A stretch of DNA of 64,000 nucleotides from contig NZ_MECJ01000033.1 in the NCBI RefSeq assembly GCF_014596475.1, positions 434,001-498,000 on the forward strand. The letters run 5' to 3'. Positions 59,497 through 64,000 of the stretch are shown here, one piece after another. Position 1 is the stretch's first letter. Every line of letters begins with the position of its first letter. The notes under the pieces are model-generated. The model saw nothing but the letters and a program-made list of their open reading frames with translations, was not told the DNA's origin and did not search any database. The position numbers and the translations under genes are program-made. The stretch is from Streptomyces sp. CBMA152. GTDB lineage: Bacteria > Actinomycetota > Actinomycetes > Streptomycetales > Streptomycetaceae.

Positions 59497-60380
59497 GACA
59501 CCGCGCGCAGCGCGGCCAGCACCCGCCCCACCCGACCACCCTCCGCACCACACCGCACCGCCGCCACCACATGCCGATACGGACGGTCCGCAGAAAGCTC
59601 CCGCATCGCCACCCCCTCCCGCCGCACCGCGGCAAGCCGGGGGACCAGCGCGACCCCCATCCCCGCCTCCACCATCGACAGAATCGCCGTCCAGCCCGCC
59701 GCGCTGTGCGCCTGCGCGGGGACGAAGCCCGCGGCCTCGCACGCCGCCAGGGTGATCTCGGACCACGGCCCGCTCCCGCCGTAGATCCACGCCTCCCCCG
59801 CCAGGTCGGACAACCGCAGGTCCGGCGCGGACGCGAGCGGGTGGTCGGCGGGCAGGGCCACGTCCAGCGGGTCGGCGAGCAGCGGGACCACCGTGAAGCG
59901 GGGATCGCGGGCGCTCGGCGCGTGGGCGGCCAGCGACAGGGCGAGGTCGACGTCACCGGCCGACAGCAGCTCGTACGCCTCGGCCGCCTCCGCCTCCCGT
60001 ACGCGTACATCGAGCGCGGGATGACTGCGCCGCAGCCGCAGCACGGCGGGAACCACCAGCGCGGGCACGGCCGTCGAGAACGCGCCCACCCGCACCTCGC
60101 CCGCCTCCCCGCGCAGATAGCCGCTCAACTCCGCGTCCGCCCGCTCCAGTTGGGCGAAGACCGCGTCCGCGTGCCGCAGGACGAGATGGGCGGCGTCGGT
60201 GAGGCGGACCCGGCGGCCGTCGGCTTCGAGGAGGGTCACGCCGAGCTGCCTGGCGAGGTTGGTCAGCTGCTGCGAGACCGCCGAGGGCGTCATGCGCAGC
60301 GCCTCGGCGGTCGCGGTCACGGTCCCCCGCTCGTGCAGGGTCCGCAGGATCCGCAGCTTCTTGATGTCCCAGTCGGCCAT
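59472..60380 (-). CDS. LysR-family regulator next to EamA transporters
   Basis: 302 residues. Helix-turn-helix: LRILRTLHERGTVTATAEAL, MTPSAVSQQLTNLARQLG; effector-binding domain after residue 90 (VRVGAFSTAVPALVVP). ATG 60380. The stop codon lies inside the repeat element and the last eight residues (SPTPPLP region) are encoded by repeat DNA, so the C-terminus was probably changed when the repeat arrived. Starts 9 bp past the stop of the adjacent EamA gene, suggesting one transcript. Confidence 0.9.
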   Translation of the reverse strand: MADWDIKKLRILRTLHERGTVTATAEALRMTPSAVSQQLTNLARQLGVTLLEADGRRVRLTDAAHLVLRHADAVFAQLERADAELSGYLRGEAGEVRVGAFSTAVPALVVPAVLRLRRSHPALDVRVREAEAAEAYELLSAGDVDLALSLAAHAPSARDPRFTVVPLLADPLDVALPADHPLASAPDLRLSDLAGEAWIYGGSGPWSEITLAACEAAGFVPAQAHSAAGWTAILSMVEAGMGVALVPRLAAVRREGVAMRELSADRPYRHVVAAVRCGAEGGRVGRVLAALRAVSSPTPPLP

Positions 60381-60389
60381 GGCCGCAAC

Positions 60390-61322
60390 CTACCTGCGCG
60401 ACCCCAGCACCACTCCGCCGAGGATCAGCGCCATGCAGAGCAGCTGCCCGGGTCCCGTCGCCTCGCCGAGCAGGGCGAAGGAGAGCAGCGCCACGCACAC
60501 CGGTTGGAGGTAGTAGACGACGCCCGCGCGGGCCGCGCCGATCAGTCCGATCGCCTTGTTCCAGGCGAAGAAGGCGACGGCCGACGACAGCACCCCCACG
60601 TACACCAGCGGACCCACCGTCCCCGGCGTCGCCGCGAAGCCTCCCTGTATCGCAACGCTGATCCCGTACACCGGTGCCAGCATCAGCGCGCCCAGCGCGA
60701 AGGTGGTGAACAGGAAGGCGAGCGAGCCGAGTTCGGCCGGGCGGCGGCGCAGCAGCGCGCTGTACGAGGCGAAGGAGAGGGCCGCCGCGACCATCCACAG
60801 GTCGCCCGGCGCGAAGTCGGGGGTCGGCGACCCCTTGCTGACGAGCAGCAGCACCCCGGCGCAGGCGACGAGCATCCCGGCCGTGCGGCGCGCGCCGAGC
60901 CGCCGGCCGCCGAGCCGTTCGTACACCGCCATCAGGACCGGCGACGCGGCCATGATCATGCCCATGTTGCCCGCCGAGGTGGAGAGTCCGGCCTGGTTGA
61001 CGAGGGTGTTGTAGACGGTGACGCCGATCAGGGCGGCGAGGGTGATGAATCCCAAGTGGCGGCGGATCAGGGCGCGTTGGCGCCAGGTCTCGCGGGCCGC
61101 GAAGGGCGCGACCGCCACCAGGGCGATGATCCAGCGCCAGAACGCGGCCTGGACGGGCGGTACGGAGTCGTGGAGCGCCCGGGAGGCGACGAAGCTGCCC
61201 GACCAGACGACGGTCGCGAGCCCCGCGAGGAGCAGCCCGCGCCCACCGGCCCGGGACGCGCGGGGCGCTCCGGGGGTGGTGGTCGGTTCGGTGCGGACAC
61301 GTGCGCGTTCCAGGACTGCCAC
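60390..61322 (-). CDS. EamA-family (DMT) transporter 1
   Basis: 310 residues with ten predicted helices in two EamA repeats. Seen: GLATVVWSGSFVASRALHD (start of repeat 1), FWRWIIALV, and the second repeat from FAPGDLWMVAAALSFASYS; ends GVVLGSRR. Such carriers export amino acids or metabolites; substrate unknown. ATG start 61322, 42 bp past the second EamA gene's stop; the LysR gene follows. Confidence 0.9.
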   Translation of the reverse strand: MAVLERARVRTEPTTTPGAPRASRAGGRGLLLAGLATVVWSGSFVASRALHDSVPPVQAAFWRWIIALVAVAPFAARETWRQRALIRRHLGFITLAALIGVTVYNTLVNQAGLSTSAGNMGMIMAASPVLMAVYERLGGRRLGARRTAGMLVACAGVLLLVSKGSPTPDFAPGDLWMVAAALSFASYSALLRRRPAELGSLAFLFTTFALGALMLAPVYGISVAIQGGFAATPGTVGPLVYVGVLSSAVAFFAWNKAIGLIGAARAGVVYYLQPVCVALLSFALLGEATGPGQLLCMALILGGVVLGSRR

Positions 61323-61364
61323 GTTCGTCGTCTCTCCTCGGCGGGGTTCTCGGTGGGTGGATCC

Positions 61365-62324
61365 CTACCGTCGCACCGCAGGAACCATCAGGTCCATCGA
61401 ATCTTTTTGATCAATCCCTTTAGGAGAAGTGAACGGATCGGCCGTACGAGCCTTCCCGCGCGGCGTCCACTGGCCCGCCAGCGTCGCCCCGAACGCGATC
61501 GCCATCCCGACCAGCTGGAGCGGCGCCAGCGACTGCCCGAGCGCGGCCCAGCCGATGACGGCCGCGGTGAGCGGCGAGAGCGGGCCCAGGAAGGTCACCG
61601 AGGTCGCGGTGAGCCGGCCGATGCCGCGGAACCAGAGCCAGTACGCGACCGCGGTGTTGACCAGCGCGAGGTAGAGGTAGCCCGCGAGGTTGCGGCCGTC
61701 GAGCGCGGGCGGCGCACCCTCGGCCAGGAAGGCGATCGGCGCGATGAGCAGTCCGCCCGCGGTGAGCTGCCACCCGGTGAGCACCAGCGGCCCGACCCCC
61801 TCCGGCCGCCCCCACCGCTTGGTGAACACGGTCCCGGCGGCCATCGAGGCCGAGGAGGCCACCCCGGCGAGCACCCCGACCGTGTCGAGCGCCCCCGCCG
61901 CCCTCAGCACGACGAGACTCACCCCGAGCGCGGCCGCTATGCCGGTGAGGAGCGTACGCAGAGTGGGCTTCTCGCCGAGGAAGAGCGCGGCGAGCCCGGC
62001 GACCCACAGCGGCCCGACGGAGCCGATGACGGCGGCCATACCGCCGGGCAGCCGGTAGGCGGAGAGGAAGAGCAGCGGGAAGAACGCGCCGATGTTCAGC
62101 GCCCCGAGCACTCCCGCTTTCCACCACCACTCCCCTCTCGGCAGCCGTCGCGTGACGGCGAGGAGTGCGAGTCCGGCAGGCAGCGCCCGCATCATGCCGG
62201 TGAACAACGGCCGGTCGGCGGGCAGGAACTGCGTGGTCACGGCGTATGTGGAGCCCCAGGAGACGGGCGCGAGGGCGGTGAGCGCGATGGTAGCCATGCG
62301 GCTCGGGTTGCGGACGGTGCTCAT
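61365..62324 (-). CDS. EamA-family (DMT) transporter 2
   Basis: 319 residues, ten helices, two EamA repeats (ALAPVSWGSTYAVTTQFLPA, then VASSASMAAGTVFTKRW). The C-terminal 25 residues (TSPKGIDQKDSMDLM...) are encoded by A/T-rich DNA (TTGATCAAAAAGATTCGAT) that looks like promoter/operator sequence of the next EamA gene. ATG 62324 is used; an ATG nine codons in also fits the conserved start. Divergent from a MarR gene, with a strong palindrome between. Confidence 0.9.
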   Translation of the reverse strand: MSTVRNPSRMATIALTALAPVSWGSTYAVTTQFLPADRPLFTGMMRALPAGLALLAVTRRLPRGEWWWKAGVLGALNIGAFFPLLFLSAYRLPGGMAAVIGSVGPLWVAGLAALFLGEKPTLRTLLTGIAAALGVSLVVLRAAGALDTVGVLAGVASSASMAAGTVFTKRWGRPEGVGPLVLTGWQLTAGGLLIAPIAFLAEGAPPALDGRNLAGYLYLALVNTAVAYWLWFRGIGRLTATSVTFLGPLSPLTAAVIGWAALGQSLAPLQLVGMAIAFGATLAGQWTPRGKARTADPFTSPKGIDQKDSMDLMVPAVRR

Positions 62325-62353
62325 ACGGGGCTCCAGAAACGGGATCGATGCCG

Positions 62354-62407
62354 AAGTTGCTCGATGGAAAGTAGCTTACTCCTAAGCTACTTTCCGCCAA
62401 GCAACTT
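62354..62407. promoter_or_regulatory. Nested palindromic operator between EamA 2 and MarR
   Basis: Perfect 13-bp arms GGAAAGTAGCTTA / TAAGCTACTTTCC (62366-62395) with a 4-base spacer, nested in AAGTTGCT (62354-62361) / AGCAACTT (62400-62407). Strong candidate for the MarR protein's binding site. Confidence 0.8.
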
Positions 62408-62444
62408 TCTTGCGTCCGACCCATTCCGCTCGGATACTGGTTCC

Positions 62445-62945
62445 ATGACAGCGACCACCCCCCGCGACCCCGTCGACGCCATCACCGCGCAGTGGGCGGA
62501 GGTCCGCCCCGACCTCGACACCCTTCCGATGGCCGTCTACGGCCGCATCTACCGCGTCTCCCGCGCGATGGGCGACCGGATCGAGAAGGAGTACAAGCGG
62601 TTCGGGATCTCACGCGGCGAGTTCGACGTGCTCGCGACACTGCGCCGCTCCGGCGAGCCGTACACGCTCTCGCCGCGCCAGCTCTCGGCGACGCTGATGC
62701 TCACCACCGGCGGGATGACCGGGCGGCTCGACAAACTGGAGAAGGCCGGGCTGCTGAGCCGCAGCCCGGACCCGCACGACCGGCGCGGGCTGCGCGTCAC
62801 CCTCTCCGACAAGGGGCGGGAGATCGTCGACGAGTCGGTGACGGCGGGCCTGGCGATGCAGCACGAGGTGCTGGACAGCGTGCTCGACGAGGCCGAGGCG
62901 GCCCAGCTCGCCGCCCTGCTGCGCAAGCTGCTCGCCGCGCACTGA
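62445..62945 (+). CDS. MarR-family transcriptional regulator
   Basis: 166 residues. Winged helix: FGISRGEFDVLATLRRSG, LSPRQLSATLMLTTGGMTGRLDKLEKAGLL, wing RSPDPHDRRGLRVTLSDKG (DxRxxxv/tLT hallmark). Dimerisation helices at both ends. ATG start. Divergent to EamA transporter 2 and probably its repressor through the palindrome at 62354-62407. Own terminator downstream. Confidence 0.93.
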   Translation: MTATTPRDPVDAITAQWAEVRPDLDTLPMAVYGRIYRVSRAMGDRIEKEYKRFGISRGEFDVLATLRRSGEPYTLSPRQLSATLMLTTGGMTGRLDKLEKAGLLSRSPDPHDRRGLRVTLSDKGREIVDESVTAGLAMQHEVLDSVLDEAEAAQLAALLRKLLAAH

Positions 62946-62973
62946 GCACGTCGACCGCCGCCTGAAATGAGAA

Positions 62974-63018
62974 AAGGCGCTTTACGGTACGAGTCGGACT
63001 CGTACCGTAAAGCGCCTT
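62974..63018. terminator. Bidirectional terminator between MarR and small membrane protein genes
   Basis: Perfect 22-bp inverted repeat (core AAGGCGCTTTACGGTACGAG and its complement) with almost no loop, 28 bp past the MarR stop and 22 bp from the opposing stop. AAAA on the left and TTCTC on the right. Confidence 0.9.
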
Positions 63019-63040
63019 CTCAAGGCGTGAAGCGCGGCGG

Positions 63041-63271
63041 TCAGGCCTTCTTGCGCGACTTGTCGAGGACTATCACCAGACCGGCGATGATCGCGAAGAG
63101 CGCGATCGGCGTGACCACGTACAGGCCGATCGTGTTGATCACGCTCAGGCCCTTGCCCGGGTCGTCGCCGTCGTCGCGGGTGAGCGCGAGGGCGGGGGCC
63201 GACATCAGCAGCATCATCAGCGTCGTTCCGGCCGCCACGGCGCCGGCGCGCAGGGTGTTCTTCTTGTCCAC
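63041..63271 (-). CDS. Small exported or two-helix membrane protein
   Basis: 76 residues, not recognised. N-terminal hydrophobic segment (AVAAGTTLMMLLMSAPALAL, possible signal peptide cut after ALA), acidic RDDGDDPGKG loop, second helix (IGLYVVTPIALFAIIAGLVIV) and KSRKKA tail. Start GTG 63271; the open frame to 63643 overlaps malQ and is not used. Lies 20 bp past malQ's stop; possibly co-transcribed. Confidence 0.7.
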   Translation of the reverse strand: MDKKNTLRAGAVAAGTTLMMLLMSAPALALTRDDGDDPGKGLSVINTIGLYVVTPIALFAIIAGLVIVLDKSRKKA

Positions 63272-63291
63272 AGTGCAAAAGTAGCGAACGC

Positions 63292-64000
63292 CTAAGTGGG
63301 GCGCGCGCCCGGGGGTGCCGTATGAGTCCGCGCGCCCGTCGGGGCGGTGCGCGCCCCGACGGTGAACACCCGCATCAGGCCGTGCAGCCGGGGCGAGGAG
63401 ACCAGGTCCTCCAGGGTCAGCGGGCGGCCGTCGGGGCCCGCCACGGGCAGGCGCCAGTTGGGGTACTGGTCCCAGGTGCCCGGCAGGTTCTGCGGGCGGC
63501 GGTCGCCCACCGCGTCCGGCAGCCAGACCCCGACCATCCGGGCGGGCGTGCGCAGCAGAAAGCGGTAGACGGCCCGGACCGCGCCCTCCTCGCCCCGGGC
63601 GCCCTCCGGCAGCAGCCCGAGCCGGGCGAGATAGGCCAGCCACTCCCCCACCTCGGCCGCATCCTCGGCCTGTTCCTCGGCGAGCGGGCGGGTGAGCAGG
63701 CCGAGGCGGTGGCGCAGGCCGACGTGCTCGCCGGTGAGCCGGGCGGCCGTGGACGGCAGGTCATGCGTGGTGGCGGTGGCGACGCACGCCTCGCGCCAGG
63801 CGGTGGGGGGCAGCGGACGGTCGGTGCCGCCCCAGTCGCGCTCGAACCAGAGCACCGAGGTGCCGAGCACCCCGCGCCTGCCGAGCGCCTCCCGTACGCC
63901 GGGCTCGACCGTGCCCAGATCCTCCCCTATGACGACGGCCCCGGCGCGGTGGGCCTCCAGGACGAGGACGGCGAGCATCGCCTCGGCGTCGTAGCGCACA
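63292..64000 (-). CDS. malQ: 4-alpha-glucanotransferase (amylomaltase), N-terminus outside window
   Basis: GH77 enzyme that transfers glucan chains in maltodextrin metabolism. 235 C-terminal residues are visible; the frame runs off the right edge. Seen: the third carboxylate motif GAVVIGEDLGTVEPGV, TSVLWFERDW, ATTHDLPSTAARLTG, the conserved LPGTWDQYPNWR, and DLVSSPRLHGL. The tail after residue 210 is low complexity (Thr/Ala/Pro/Gly) and is probably not part of the fold. Confidence 0.93.
   Translation of the reverse strand, partial: VRYDAEAMLAVLVLEAHRAGAVVIGEDLGTVEPGVREALGRRGVLGTSVLWFERDWGGTDRPLPPTAWREACVATATTHDLPSTAARLTGEHVGLRHRLGLLTRPLAEEQAEDAAEVGEWLAYLARLGLLPEGARGEEGAVRAVYRFLLRTPARMVGVWLPDAVGDRRPQNLPGTWDQYPNWRLPVAGPDGRPLTLEDLVSSPRLHGLMRVFTVGARTAPTGARTHTAPPGARPT

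Noticed and set aside
59189..59755. Plus-strand ORF after the kinase-like gene as a third cassette gene
   Set aside because: It runs through the repeat element, is Pro/Arg/Gly-rich and has no ribosome site or recognisable domain.

Overview
The window looks like chromosomal DNA from a Streptomyces or a very close relative. It is very GC-rich, uses GTG starts freely, carries a leucine TTA codon as a rarity, and has the gene order pbp2-mreD-mreC-mreB-ndk-folC-valS-clpX-clpP2-clpP1-tig that is typical of Streptomyces core chromosomes. Assignments are from reading motifs and gene order only; no database search was run.

Left part (1-26,100), almost all on the minus strand. A cell-wall morphogenesis cluster (PBP2, MreD, MreC, MreB) is followed by ndk, a DUF4233 membrane protein and folC, an orphan sensor kinase, valS, the Clp proteolysis genes (clpX, clpP2, clpP1 with a ClgR-type operator) and trigger factor. 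Two tRNA genes (Pro-TGG, Gly-TCC) come next. After them lies an operon with a small membrane protein, a SpoT-like HD protein and a FtsX/MacB-type ABC exporter. A membrane SpoIIE-type phosphatase, a solitary contractile-tail sheath gene, an endonuclease VIII-like glycosylase and rpiB complete this part.

Middle part (26,200-53,000), mixed strands. Three paralogous amino-acid permeases are interleaved with a receptor-like Ser/Thr kinase, an LPKTG surface protein and bioY. Then come sodF with a Nur-type operator, a mycothiol-linked DsbA-like protein and two PepN aminopeptidase paralogues. Between them lie an AbiEi/DUF559-like protein, a secreted serine hydrolase whose start codon lies in an exceptional long hairpin, a flavin/VOC/CGNR-regulator group, a large secreted subtilase, a secreted M28 aminopeptidase and asd.

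Right part (53,000-64,000). Regulator/transporter pairs (LysR-MFS, LysR-EamA, MarR-EamA) surround a small cassette at about 55.6-59.5 kb. The cassette carries an XRE regulator with a TTA codon plus DUF397, a translationally coupled three-gene operon, and a 43-codon peptide gene. A strong hairpin separates that peptide gene from a degenerate protein-kinase-like gene. The peptide-kinase pair is the best candidate here for an undescribed, RiPP-like system. The cassette is bracketed by inverted copies of a repeated GC-rich intergenic element that also recurs at 35.5, 49.9-50.2 and 59.3 kb. A stretch with the same sequence character is read in frame inside the Ser/Thr kinase at 28.3-28.7 kb. The window ends inside malQ.
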